Source of the DNA: Pectinatus haikarae
GTDB lineage: Bacteria > Bacillota > Negativicutes > Selenomonadales > Selenomonadaceae
Reading direction: 5' to 3' (one strand)
NCBI RefSeq assembly: GCF_030813505.1
Contig: NZ_JAUSUE010000015.1
DNA: 64,000 bases
A model generated the notes under the pieces. That model saw only the letters and a program-made list of their open reading frames with translations. It was not told the DNA's origin and made no database searches. This document shows positions 32,521-41,919 of this stretch, one piece after another; within the stretch, counting starts at the first letter, position 1; each line of letters begins with the position of its first letter. Position numbers and translations under genes: made by a program.

Positions 32521-34038
32521 ATGAAAGCATTGCATGTAAATGTGGCAGATAATGTCGCAACAACATTAAAGTTTCTGCCAAAAGGCGACATTGCTCTGGA
32601 CACCGTTCTTCTCCAAGATATAAAGCAGGGTCATAAATTTGCCACGACAGACATTCGCCAAGGGAAAACCATCATTAAATATGGTTCGCATATAGGCGTT
32701 GCCGCAAGTGATATAAAAGCAGGTCAGTGGGTGCATATCCACAATCTTGAAAGCGAGCGCGGCCGGGGCGATACCGATTCCAAGGTAAGAAAAATCATAC
32801 AGAGCCGCCTCATCCATCCCGAGACTGCACACAGTGATAAAAAATATTCGCTTATGGGCTACCGCAGAGGTGATGGCAGTTTTGGTTTTCGTAATCATAT
32901 CTTAGTAATTCCCAGTGTCCATTGCGCAAACAAAACCGTTGAACAAATAGCTAACTCTATTATTTACAGTGATCTATCCGCCACTCAGGAAACAAACGTA
33001 GTTTATGTGACTCATCAGCATGGCTGCAGTGAATTATCCTATGACGCCGCTCAGACAAAATCTGTGATAGTCGGCACAGGCGCAAATCCGAATGTGTATG
33101 GTGTTCTGGTAGTGGGACTCGGCTGTGAAGGTGTCCCAGCCGAAGACGTAGCAAAAGAAATCAGTGAACGCGCGCCTTATAAAAAAGTTCACCATCTTGT
33201 AATTCAGGAAGTTGGCGGTGTCAATGAAACTATAAAACAAGGTGTGAAAATCGTCAAAAAGATGCTTGCGGAAGCTGTTCAGGGGAAAAAAACCGAAGGT
33301 ACCCTGGCTGATGTTATTCTCGGTACAGAATGCGGTGGCAGCGACAGTTTTTCAGGACTGAGCGCCAATCCTAGTCTGGGTGCAGTTTCTGATATTGTTA
33401 TCGAACATGGCGGAAGCGTGATCTTAGCCGAAACTACAGAATTGATCGGTGCCGAACATCTTTTGGCGGAGCGGGCTGAAAATGAAAAAGTAAAAAAAGA
33501 TATACTTGACACAGTCCGAGGTTTTGAACAGGCTGTTATAGACGCACACGCGGATATTCGTGGTGCCAATCCCAGTCCCGGAAATATTGAGGGTGGACTA
33601 AGCAGTATAGAAGAAAAATCATTGGGCTGCATTTATAAAGCAGGCAGCCAGCCGGTAACTGCTGTAAAGGCATATGCCGAACAAATCACAGACAAAGGGC
33701 TTACTATGATGAATACTCCGGGCAATGACATTGAACAATTGAGCGGAATGGCCGCGGGCGGCTGCAACATATGCGTATTCACCACGGGGCGCGGAACACC
33801 TACCGGCAGTCCTATCGTACCTACTATCAAAGTATCTTCAAATTCTGAAACATTCAGAAAAATGAATGACATGATAGATCTTGATGCCGGTGCTGTCATA
33901 ACGGGTGAAAAAAACACTTGTGAAATGGGCGAAGAAATATTGGATTTTATCACAGCAGTCAGTAATGGCATGCTGACAAAAGCCGAAATAAATAAACAGA
34001 ATGATTTTTCTATCTGGCGTCTGGCTACTACAGTTTAA
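32521..34038 (+). CDS. UxaA-family sugar-acid dehydratase (probable L-fuconate dehydratase)
   Basis: This 505-aa protein fuses the SAF-type N-terminal domain (1-95) and the catalytic domain of the altronate/galactarate dehydratase family. Conserved strings include YRRGDGSFGFRN, HQHGCSE, LGTECGGSDSFSG, NPSPGNIEGGLSSIEEKS and the FTTGRGTPTGSP segment. It should remove water from a sugar acid to give a 2-keto-3-deoxy acid. Cluster content matches the Campylobacter jejuni fucose locus, where Cj0482/Cj0483 are the two halves of the same protein. I therefore infer L-fuconate (or D-arabinonate) as substrate. The start is the ATG at 32521 with AAGGAAG upstream. An in-frame ATG at 32464 lies at the promoter and is rejected. 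Confidence 0.87.
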   Translation: MKALHVNVADNVATTLKFLPKGDIALDTVLLQDIKQGHKFATTDIRQGKTIIKYGSHIGVAASDIKAGQWVHIHNLESERGRGDTDSKVRKIIQSRLIHPETAHSDKKYSLMGYRRGDGSFGFRNHILVIPSVHCANKTVEQIANSIIYSDLSATQETNVVYVTHQHGCSELSYDAAQTKSVIVGTGANPNVYGVLVVGLGCEGVPAEDVAKEISERAPYKKVHHLVIQEVGGVNETIKQGVKIVKKMLAEAVQGKKTEGTLADVILGTECGGSDSFSGLSANPSLGAVSDIVIEHGGSVILAETTELIGAEHLLAERAENEKVKKDILDTVRGFEQAVIDAHADIRGANPSPGNIEGGLSSIEEKSLGCIYKAGSQPVTAVKAYAEQITDKGLTMMNTPGNDIEQLSGMAAGGCNICVFTTGRGTPTGSPIVPTIKVSSNSETFRKMNDMIDLDAGAVITGEKNTCEMGEEILDFITAVSNGMLTKAEINKQNDFSIWRLATTV

Positions 34039-34061
34039 AAAATATAGGGAGGGACTTTTAG

Positions 34062-34841
34062 ATGGATTTACAGTTAAAAGACAAAATAGTTTTTGTTACG
34101 GGCGGAGGTAAGGGAATAGGCAGCGGCATCAGTATCGCTCTTGCCAGAGAGGAGGCTGTTCCGATAATTCTTTCCCGCTCAGCAATCACTGCCGATTTCA
34201 AAGAAAATTTGGAGAAGTATACCAACAATTATGAATTTATTAAAATTGACTTAAATGAAGCAGATAAAATAAAACCTATTGTTGATGATATCGCGAAAAG
34301 ACATGGCAGTATTTACGGTATCGTCAATAATGCCGGTGCAAATGATAACAAGGATTTGGAATCTACCTCATGGCAGGAATTTGAAAAAAGTCTGCATGGC
34401 AACCTGACCCATTATTACGAGCTTGTCCATTCAGCTGTACAGTATTTGAAAGACAGTCATGGTTCAATCCTAAATATTACTTCAAAAACAGCACTGACAG
34501 GTCAAGGCAAAACAAGTGCCTATGCTGCCGCCAAAGGTGCTATTCTTGGGCTGACACGAGAATGGGCTTCAGCTCTAGCAAAGGATCATGTCCGCAGTAA
34601 TGCTGTGGTAGTCAGCGAATGCTGGACGCCTCTTTATGCGAACTGGATCAAAACCTTTGATGATCCGGAGACCAGAAAAAAAATTATTACCGATAAAATT
34701 CCTTACGAACATCGTTTCACCACTATTGAAGAAATTGCTGACATGGCGGTTTTCGTGCTGTCGCCGGTCTCCTCGCATACCACTGCACAGTGGATATTCG
34801 TGGACGGCGGTTATGTTCATCTTGATCGGGCCTTGACCTGA
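34062..34841 (+). CDS. Short-chain dehydrogenase (probable L-fucose dehydrogenase, FucX-like)
   Basis: This 259-aa SDR has the coenzyme motif TGGGKGIG (13-20), NNAG (89-92) and the catalytic triad Ser141, Tyr154 and Lys158 in the order S-x12-Y-x3-K. It would oxidise the sugar to its lactone with NAD(P)+. In the C. jejuni locus the corresponding gene is the L-fucose/D-arabinose dehydrogenase FucX (Cj0485). The assignment rests on position, so the specific substrate is inferred. It begins 23 bases after the dehydratase, with GGGAGGG as its ribosome binding site. Confidence 0.87.
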   Translation: MDLQLKDKIVFVTGGGKGIGSGISIALAREEAVPIILSRSAITADFKENLEKYTNNYEFIKIDLNEADKIKPIVDDIAKRHGSIYGIVNNAGANDNKDLESTSWQEFEKSLHGNLTHYYELVHSAVQYLKDSHGSILNITSKTALTGQGKTSAYAAAKGAILGLTREWASALAKDHVRSNAVVVSECWTPLYANWIKTFDDPETRKKIITDKIPYEHRFTTIEEIADMAVFVLSPVSSHTTAQWIFVDGGYVHLDRALT

Positions 34842-34858
34842 AAACGGAGGAAGGAAAA

Positions 34859-36112
34859 ATGGAAAATAAAATAAGCAGCAAAAGTATAAAAATAGCTTTT
34901 TGTCTGGTCACTACCTTATTTTTTTTATGGGGTCTGAGTTATGGGCTGCTTGATGTAATGAATAAGAATTTCCAGAACCAGCTCGGCATAACCAAAGCCA
35001 CTTCCGGACTTTTACAGGCAGCTTATTTCGGCGGATATTTCGTATTTGCCACACCGGCATCGCTGGTAGCAAAAAAGTACGGTTTTAAAGGCGGCATCAT
35101 TATGGGTTTGTTTTTGTATGCCGTAGGAGCGTTATTGATCATACCGGCAAGTAATGTACACAGTTTTTATATGTTTCTCGGCGCGTTTTTTATTCTTGCC
35201 TGCGGTCTTGCCAGTCTGGAAACGAATGCCAATCCATATATAACAAAACTTGGTCACGATGAGGATGCGGCTTTTCGTATAAACGTAGCCCAGAGTTTCA
35301 ACGGTGTAGGGCAGTTCATCGGCCCGATAATAGGCGGCAGCTTATTTTTGTCTATTGCCAACGGTTCCGATATTGCCGCAAATATGCGCAATGTCCAAAT
35401 GGTCTATGTCGGAATAGCAGCCATAGTCATATGTTTGCTCATAACTTTTCTGGCAGTAAAACTCCCTGAAGGTTCCGAAATATCCGGGGGTGAAGACGCG
35501 GCAAAGGGCAGTGGGACATATGGACAGCTTTTCGGTTACCGTCATTTCCGGCTGGGTGCTATGGCACAATTTTTCTATATTGCAGCACAAGTGGGAGCCG
35601 GAGCATTTTTTATAAATTATAGTGTTGAGCATTGGCACGGGTTGTCGGACAGTAAAGCAGCTTATTTTTTCGGTATAGCCTTGATCGCCTTTATGGCAGG
35701 CAGAATAGTAACCACTCCATTGATGAAAAAATTCAGTGCCAGTAAAATACTCGGTATATATTCTATAATAAATGTATTTATAATGTTGCTCCTCAACATC
35801 ACATCGGGCAGCGTAAGCGTATTTTTACTTATTGCTTCTTTTTTCTTCATGTCGATCAGTTTCCCGACTATTTTTGCGTTAAGCATTGTGCATATACCGG
35901 AAAATCTCGTAAAAACGGCTTCCAGCATAATCATTATGAGTATCGTTGGTGGTGCTATAATGCCTTTTTTCATGGGACATGTGGCAGATAATTTTGGTAC
36001 TGCAGCCGGATACCTGCTTTTAGCTCCCTGTTATTTGTTTGTTACATGGTACAGTTTCAAAGGCTGCAGTATCGAACTTGATGCGGCTGAACACCATCAA
36101 GTTGAAGTATAA
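34859..36112 (+). CDS. fucP: L-fucose:H+ symporter family permease (FucP-like)
   Basis: This MFS carrier of the FHS family has 417 aa and about 12 membrane segments. It aligns with E. coli FucP through FFLWGLSYGLLDVMNKNF, GGYFVFATPA, GLASLETNANPY and INVAQSFNGVG. The acidic residues required in FucP are present, in GLLD and LETNANP. It imports L-fucose or a close analogue such as D-arabinose with protons. GGAGGAAGG precedes the ATG, 17 bases after the SDR stop. Confidence 0.92.
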   Translation: MENKISSKSIKIAFCLVTTLFFLWGLSYGLLDVMNKNFQNQLGITKATSGLLQAAYFGGYFVFATPASLVAKKYGFKGGIIMGLFLYAVGALLIIPASNVHSFYMFLGAFFILACGLASLETNANPYITKLGHDEDAAFRINVAQSFNGVGQFIGPIIGGSLFLSIANGSDIAANMRNVQMVYVGIAAIVICLLITFLAVKLPEGSEISGGEDAAKGSGTYGQLFGYRHFRLGAMAQFFYIAAQVGAGAFFINYSVEHWHGLSDSKAAYFFGIALIAFMAGRIVTTPLMKKFSASKILGIYSIINVFIMLLLNITSGSVSVFLLIASFFFMSISFPTIFALSIVHIPENLVKTASSIIIMSIVGGAIMPFFMGHVADNFGTAAGYLLLAPCYLFVTWYSFKGCSIELDAAEHHQVEV

Positions 36113-36124
36113 GGAGTGGGCAAA

Positions 36125-37246
36125 ATGCTGGAAATTGTAGACAGTCATTTTCATATCTGGGATTTAAATGTTTTAAATCTGCCCTGGCTTGAAGCTTACC
36201 CGTCATTGAAAAAAAACTATACTATGGACAATCTTTGCAAAATCTACGGCAATCATGATGTGCTTTTCAAAGGAGGTGTCTACGTAGAGGTAGACTGTGA
36301 TAATACCGCAAAAGAAGATGAATTTATATTCAACCTTAATCACCCTCTGATACTCGCCAAAATAATGCGGGCACAGTTATGCAAAAGCATGCGGCTGCCT
36401 TTAGGTGTGGCAGGTGTCAGAGAACCGCTTCACACTGTGCAGTCACCGCGTGGGCGCTGCTTGAAAAAAGATTTTATCGAGGGTCTTGAAATTTTGGCGG
36501 ACAATGATCTGATTTTTGAAAGCTGCAACCGAGTGGAAGAGCTGACAGATCTGCATAAAGCTCTTTCTTCCGTACCTCAGGTAAAGGCAGTTATCAATCA
36601 TTGCGGCAATATAACAGAATTTAATACCGATTATCAGCAAATCATGAAAAAGCTGGCAAGCCTGCCAAATGTATATTGCAAAGTTTCCGGTTTTCCCACC
36701 GGTGATACAGTATTTCTGAAAAAACTGCTTGATTTTCTGACAAGCATTTTCCGTACCTCAAGACTACTCTATGCTTCAAATTTTCCTGTTATCAGTCTTT
36801 ATTCATCTTTTGATGAACATTTAAACACATTAAGAAAATATTTTAATGATAATGCCGATTTTTTCAGCAAAAATGCAAAGAAACTATATAAAATCAATAA
36901 ACCTCAGATCAGGGCCAGTGTCATACGCCTTCGGACTGAAAAAGCATCATATTATAAAAAACTGCATGCCTCTCCTTATCCGAGTGTAAATGAAATGATC
37001 AGGCAGTGCGGCATAAACCAATACAAAATCTTCAATCGTGATGATCTGCTTTTTTCAATCATGGAATACTGCGGTGATGACTATGAATACGATATGGAAA
37101 AGATGGCACATGATCCCGAAACCATACAATGGTGGAAGGAAACAGATCCATGCCAAACACGCATAGAAGGTGCCGCTAAGGATGAATGGTGGGCTGATAT
37201 GCAGCCCGTATATGATCTAAACAAAAAAATACCAAAGGGAGACTAA
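36125..37246 (+). CDS. Amidohydrolase-type sugar lactonase fused to a RhaM-type mutarotase
   Basis: This 373-aa, two-domain protein is unusual. Residues 1-257 are a COG3618-type amidohydrolase barrel with metal motif DSHFHIWD (6-13), VINHCGN and ASNFPV. That family includes L-fuconolactonase and L-rhamnonolactonase. Residues about 262-367 match the L-rhamnose/L-fucose mutarotase family (DUF718). They keep the Tyr-x3-His pair (YYKKLH, His281), NQYKIF, LLFSIMEY, and WW followed by W near the end. One polypeptide could interconvert sugar anomers for the dehydrogenase and hydrolyse the lactone it makes. The start is the ATG at 36125 with AAGGAG eight bases upstream. In C. jejuni the two activities are separate genes. 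Confidence 0.87.
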   Translation: MLEIVDSHFHIWDLNVLNLPWLEAYPSLKKNYTMDNLCKIYGNHDVLFKGGVYVEVDCDNTAKEDEFIFNLNHPLILAKIMRAQLCKSMRLPLGVAGVREPLHTVQSPRGRCLKKDFIEGLEILADNDLIFESCNRVEELTDLHKALSSVPQVKAVINHCGNITEFNTDYQQIMKKLASLPNVYCKVSGFPTGDTVFLKKLLDFLTSIFRTSRLLYASNFPVISLYSSFDEHLNTLRKYFNDNADFFSKNAKKLYKINKPQIRASVIRLRTEKASYYKKLHASPYPSVNEMIRQCGINQYKIFNRDDLLFSIMEYCGDDYEYDMEKMAHDPETIQWWKETDPCQTRIEGAAKDEWWADMQPVYDLNKKIPKGD

Positions 37247-37251
37247 AATTT

Positions 37252-38145
37252 ATGGAGTGCAAATATATATGTCCTATTTTAACGTCAATAAATGAATCTG
37301 GCAGTGTGATTTATGAGGATATGCACGTACTATATGACGGACTTGTAGAAGCCGGGATAGATGGTGTTTTAAGCGGCGGCAGTGCCGGTGAATTCTATGC
37401 CTTTACCTATGATGAAATCAAGTCACTGCTTCTTGATGCCGTAAAATATATCGATCACCGGGTAATTGTCCTTGCCGGCACAGGACGTATGGCTAAATCC
37501 GAAACAATCAGTTTGTCAAATGAGGTTCTGTCAGCAGGTGCCGATGCAGCAATCATAGTAGGACCTTATTACAGTGCCTGCAGCCAAGAAGATATATTCG
37601 ATTACTATGATGATATACTCAACAAAATAAACGGCAATGTTCTCATTTACAATTATGCCGATCGGACAGGCTATGATGTATCCAGCGGCACTATTCTGCG
37701 ACTCCTGGCAAAGCACAAAAATCTTGTCGGCGTAAAAGATACCCATCCTGTGCTGCGCCATACCCAAAAATATATACAGGATATCAAGCCCAATTATCCC
37801 GATTTCAAAATTTTTACCGGATACGACAATAACTGCATTGCCTCCGTAATATCCGGCGGCAACGGCTGCATAGGAGCTATTTCCAATGTTTATCCCAAAC
37901 TGTGCCATGAAGTTATAGAATCTCTCCGGCAGGAAGATCTTGAACGGATAAAGCAGCTGCAGCGGCAAATAGATAAATATATGAGTTTCTATGAAATTAA
38001 TTCCACTTTCAATCCTGTTATGAAATGGGCCATGAAGGAAATGCATAAGCCAATGCAGGAATATTGCAAGGAACCCTTGTCTGCGCTGACTGATGAAAAC
38101 AAAAAAAAATTAAGCGCAGCAGCAGATAAGTTATGGCGCAGATAA
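37252..38145 (+). CDS. DapA-family aldolase (probable 2-keto-3-deoxy-L-fuconate aldolase)
   Basis: This class I aldolase of the dihydrodipicolinate synthase/N-acetylneuraminate lyase superfamily has 297 aa. It has the carboxylate-binding GGSAGE (42-47), Tyr135 (IYNYADRTG, with YNYP changed to YNYA) and the Schiff-base Lys162 (GVKDT). It lies directly after the lactonase fusion. By analogy with Cj0481 it would split the keto-deoxy acid to pyruvate and an aldehyde (lactaldehyde from fucose, glycolaldehyde from arabinose). True DapA is unlikely in this context. It is the last gene before the operon terminator. Confidence 0.87.
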   Translation: MECKYICPILTSINESGSVIYEDMHVLYDGLVEAGIDGVLSGGSAGEFYAFTYDEIKSLLLDAVKYIDHRVIVLAGTGRMAKSETISLSNEVLSAGADAAIIVGPYYSACSQEDIFDYYDDILNKINGNVLIYNYADRTGYDVSSGTILRLLAKHKNLVGVKDTHPVLRHTQKYIQDIKPNYPDFKIFTGYDNNCIASVISGGNGCIGAISNVYPKLCHEVIESLRQEDLERIKQLQRQIDKYMSFYEINSTFNPVMKWAMKEMHKPMQEYCKEPLSALTDENKKKLSAAADKLWRR

Positions 38146-38250
38146 ATTTGAAATTAGATTGAACAGTAAACACATCATTGATCTTATTTATATGAAGATC
38201 GTCCTGCCGGCTAAACTTTTTACTGAATCAAAATTTATAGTTTATTTTAT

Positions 38251-38290
38251 GAACCTTGGCATTTGCATCTGCCAAGGTTCATTTTATGCT
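38251..38290 (+). terminator. Terminator of the fucose-type operon
   Basis: GAACCTTGGCA (38251-38261) pairs exactly with TGCCAAGGTTC (38270-38280), followed by ATTTTAT. The region from about 38291 to 38508 contains no gene I can recognise. Confidence 0.8.
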
Positions 38291-38508
38291 TACCTGATGT
38301 CGAGGAAGATGTACTGCCCAAATATCTTATGTTCAAAGATTACAAAAATCATGTTGGCTTCTAAAATTTATTGAAAGATCGACTGTACAAAAATCTTTTT
38401 CCGTAATCCTATCACATTTTTATAGTACTTCTTCACCGCTGGTCGGAAAACTCTGAATAAAGTCTCTGCTTCGCGCTTCTTTAATTTAAAAGAATATTTT
38501 ATCTTTGA

Positions 38509-38745
38509 TTGACAAGTATTATTTTATCTGCTAGACTGAAAATGTTTGGCGATGAACAGTATTATTCGGCTGCAAAATAAAGCGAGGCGTGACAGTGAAA
38601 GACGCCGCTGAAACCGGTGGCAGACTGTGAGCATAAAAATTGGATATTAAAAGCGGGCATATTTGCCAATCAGGGTGGAACCGCGGATTATAAAAGAATC
38701 CGTCCCTGTGATGTCAACATCACAGGGACGGATTTTTATTTTACT
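38509..38745 (+). promoter_or_regulatory. Glycine T-box leader of glyQS with promoter
   Basis: Promoter TTGACA (38509-38514), 17-base spacer, TAGACT (38532-38537). The T-box sequence AGGGTGGAACCGCG is at 38672-38685. The terminator is a 15-bp perfect stem (38699-38713 with 38718-38732) followed by TTTTTATTTTA. Uncharged tRNA binding should favour the antiterminator and let glyQS be read. Glycine specificity is inferred from the downstream genes; I did not fold stem I to confirm the specifier codon. Confidence 0.92.
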
Positions 38746-38820
38746 ATCTTCCTGAAAAACAGTAATAATCGCATAATTCTCGCTTTAAAATTTTATTTTA
38801 TCAAGGAGGTTTTTATTTTG

Positions 38821-39699
38821 ATGACATTTCAGGAAATTATCCTGACATTGCAAAAATTTTGGTCTGACCAGGGCTGTATTTTAGCTCAGGCTTATGATGT
38901 AGAAAAGGGTGCCGGCACAATGAACCCATCCACTTTTTTACGAGTATTGGGTCCCGAACCGTGGCATGTTGCATATGTGGAGCCATCCCGCCGCCCTGCC
39001 GACGGACGCTACGGAGAAAATCCCAACAGACTTTTTCAGCACCATCAGTTCCAGGTAATTATGAAACCGTCTCCTGACAATATACAGGAACTATATTTAG
39101 CCAGTCTGAAAAAGCTTAACATCAATCCTGAAGAACACGACATTCGTTTTGTTGAGGATAATTGGGAATCACCCACACTGGGTGCTTGGGGCCTCGGCTG
39201 GGAAGTATGGCTTGACGGCATGGAAATAACGCAATTTACTTATTTTCAGCAGGTCGGCAGTGTTGATATAAAACCGGTAGCCTCAGAAATAACTTACGGT
39301 CTTGAACGTTTGGCAATGTATATCCAGGGAAAAGAAAACGTATTTGATATTGTTTGGTCCGGCAATTACACCTATGGTGATGTATTCAAGCAGAACGAAT
39401 TTGAGCAATCCACCTACAATTTTGAATTGGCCGATATCACCCTTCTCTTCGATTTATTCGACAAATACGAAAAGGAAGCCGTACGTGTGATCAATCTGGG
39501 ATTTGTCCATCCTGCTTACGATTATGTATTAAAGTGTTCCCATACTTTCAATCTGCTTGATGCCCGCGGTGCTATAAGCGTGTCGGAACGTACAGCATTT
39601 ATCGGTCGCGTCAGAAACCTTGCCCGCCTGTGCGCAAAATGCTATTTGAAACAAAGAGAGGATCTTGGCTATCCAATGTTAAAACGAGGTGACAAATGA
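38821..39699 (+). CDS. glyQ: Glycyl-tRNA synthetase alpha subunit
   Basis: The 292-aa subunit carries the class II catalytic core of the alpha2beta2 bacterial GlyRS. It has FWSDQGCILAQAYDVEKGAG, FLRVLGPEPW, YVEPSRRPADGRYGENPNR and LERLAMY. The start is the ATG at 38821 with AAGGAGG 11 bases upstream. An in-frame extension would run into the T-box leader and is rejected. It overlaps glyS by 4 bases. Confidence 0.97.
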   Translation: MTFQEIILTLQKFWSDQGCILAQAYDVEKGAGTMNPSTFLRVLGPEPWHVAYVEPSRRPADGRYGENPNRLFQHHQFQVIMKPSPDNIQELYLASLKKLNINPEEHDIRFVEDNWESPTLGAWGLGWEVWLDGMEITQFTYFQQVGSVDIKPVASEITYGLERLAMYIQGKENVFDIVWSGNYTYGDVFKQNEFEQSTYNFELADITLLFDLFDKYEKEAVRVINLGFVHPAYDYVLKCSHTFNLLDARGAISVSERTAFIGRVRNLARLCAKCYLKQREDLGYPMLKRGDK

Positions 39700-41744
39700 T
39701 GAGCAAAGATTTATTAATGGAAATAGGCACCGAGGAAATACCCGCCCATTTTATGCCTGCTATTTTACAACAGCTGAAAGAAAAAGCCGAAGAAAAATTT
39801 ACTGAGCTGCATATCGATTTTTCGGAAACTAAAACTTATGGCACCCCGCGCCGCCTTGCTTTGCTTATAAAAGACTTGGCAAAGAAGCAGTCCGATATTT
39901 CCACAGAGCATAAGGGACCTTCCGTAAAAATTGCATTTGATAATGATAATAACCCGACAAAAGCAGCCATTGGTTTTGCCCGCGGCAAAAATATAGATGT
40001 TAACGAGCTTACGGTCAGAGACGGCTATATTTATGCTGTAGTCCACGAACACGGCAGCCGTACAATTGATCTTTTATCAGAAATTTTACCGCAATTGATC
40101 GAAGGTCTTAATTTTCCCAAAAACATGCGCTGGGGAACCCTTGATTTTCGCTTCGTGCGCCCTATTCGCTGGATCGTAGCTCTTTTTGACAGCGAAGTTA
40201 TCCCTTTCACAACAGCAAACGTTCATTCCGGCAATAAAACCCGCGGACACAGATTTTTAAGTGACGGTGAGCATATCATAGAAAATGCTTCAGATTACAA
40301 AAAGACAATGAAAAAACTTTTTATCATCGTCGATCAAAATAAACGCCGTGATATGATTAAAGAACAGATCAACAGACTCGCCGCAGAAAATAACGGACAC
40401 GCACAAATAACAGAAGACTTACTGGAGGAAGTAACATATCTTGTTGAGTATCCTACTGCACTTTGCGGTAAATTTGAAGAAAAATATCTTAATTTACCTA
40501 AAGAGGCAGTTATCACTCCTATGCGTGAACATCAACGCTACTTCCCTGTCACTGATGCCGCCGGAAAGCTGCTGCCATTGTTTATTACTATTCGAAATGG
40601 CGGTGACAATGCCTTAGCAACAGTTCAGCATGGCAATGAACGTGTTCTGCGGGCACGTCTTGCCGATGCACAATTTTTCTTTGACGAAGACAGGAAGAAA
40701 AAACTTGTCGATTATTTAGACAAATTGAAAACTGTCGTATTTCAGGAAGGACTCGGCAGTGTTTACGACAAAGCTCTGCGTCTGCAGAAATTGACCGCTT
40801 ATTTAGCTGACGCATGTAAAACCGCCCCTTCTGTAAAAAAATCCGCCGAGCGTGCCGCGCTCCTTGCCAAAGCTGATTTAGTCACCGGCATGGTATGCGA
40901 ATTTACAGAACTGCAGGGAATAATGGGACGTGAGTATGCCTTGCTCGACAATGAAGGTGACGAAGTAGCCAAGGCCATAGATGAACATTATATGCCACGT
41001 TTCGCCGGTGATAAGCTGCCTTCAACCGTTTCCGGGCAGCTGGTCAGTCTTGCCGATAAAATAGATACGATAGCTGCTACTTTCAGCCGCGGCCTCATCC
41101 CCACGGGCTCGCAAGATCCTTTTGCTCTGCGTCGTCAGGCATTGGGTATTGTAAATACTATCATCAATGCCAAAATGAATATTTCGCTGAATTCTTTTAT
41201 AAAAGAATCATTAAACCTGCTTTCTATAGATGAAGATAAGCAGAAAGATTTATCCGCCAATATCATAAATTTTATAAAACTGCGTTTGAAAAATGTGCTG
41301 GCAGAGGCAAATATACGTTATGATATTGTAGATTCTGTTCTTAATAATATCAATGATATCTATGCCGTTTATAAGAAAGCTCTGTCTCTTGATAACAAAT
41401 TAACTTCTGCCGACCTCACCGGTATTGTTCAATCCTTCGTACGAGTCAGCAATATTGCCAAACAAGATGTTCTCAATATTGACGAATCATTGTTCACCTG
41501 CCCTGAGGAAACGACATTATATCAAAACTACAGCAAGGTAAAGGATGCCGTCAGACTATCAGGTGATGATTATGATGCTGTTATAGATAAATTGGCACTT
41601 CTTTCTGCTCCCATTGATCGCTTCTTCGATGCAGTAATGGTCATGGATAAAGACGAAAAAATTAAAAATAATCGTCTTGCCTTGTTGAAAAATATTGATA
41701 ATTTGATCAAGGCAACTGCCGATTTCAGTAAAATCGTACTCTAA
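39696..41744 (+). CDS. glyS: Glycyl-tRNA synthetase beta subunit
   Basis: This 682-aa tRNA-recognising subunit begins with the family signature MEIGTEEIPAHFMP and has PRRLALLI, EKYLNLPKEAVITPM, HQRYFPV and a C-terminal DALR-like anticodon-binding domain. Two adjacent ATGs (39696 and 39699) are possible; GAGGTG fits either. It is translationally coupled to glyQ and controlled by the same T-box. Confidence 0.97.
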   Translation: MMSKDLLMEIGTEEIPAHFMPAILQQLKEKAEEKFTELHIDFSETKTYGTPRRLALLIKDLAKKQSDISTEHKGPSVKIAFDNDNNPTKAAIGFARGKNIDVNELTVRDGYIYAVVHEHGSRTIDLLSEILPQLIEGLNFPKNMRWGTLDFRFVRPIRWIVALFDSEVIPFTTANVHSGNKTRGHRFLSDGEHIIENASDYKKTMKKLFIIVDQNKRRDMIKEQINRLAAENNGHAQITEDLLEEVTYLVEYPTALCGKFEEKYLNLPKEAVITPMREHQRYFPVTDAAGKLLPLFITIRNGGDNALATVQHGNERVLRARLADAQFFFDEDRKKKLVDYLDKLKTVVFQEGLGSVYDKALRLQKLTAYLADACKTAPSVKKSAERAALLAKADLVTGMVCEFTELQGIMGREYALLDNEGDEVAKAIDEHYMPRFAGDKLPSTVSGQLVSLADKIDTIAATFSRGLIPTGSQDPFALRRQALGIVNTIINAKMNISLNSFIKESLNLLSIDEDKQKDLSANIINFIKLRLKNVLAEANIRYDIVDSVLNNINDIYAVYKKALSLDNKLTSADLTGIVQSFVRVSNIAKQDVLNIDESLFTCPEETTLYQNYSKVKDAVRLSGDDYDAVIDKLALLSAPIDRFFDAVMVMDKDEKIKNNRLALLKNIDNLIKATADFSKIVL

Positions 41745-41919
41745 AACTACTAAATTTATGCTTCAATAAATAAAGCGAACTTCGTATTTACTGTTTTCTC
41801 TATGAGCTGTACCGTATTTTCCCTTATTTTGTGCAAATTACGTATTGCTCATCCTGTTGTGCATAGTAAAATGCATCCCGTATTATATTTGCGAAGTTTG
41901 CATAAATTAAGGTGAAATG

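Noticed and set aside
36773..36795. Loss of the catalytic Asp in the lactonase (ASNFPV in place of SDWP)
   Set aside because: SNFP-type variants seem to occur among COG3618 amidohydrolases, so I do not take this alone as evidence of inactivity.
38617..38820. In-frame extension of glyQ upstream with a start near 38617
   Set aside because: It runs through the T-box sequence and terminator hairpin; the family N-terminus starts at 38821 behind AAGGAGG.
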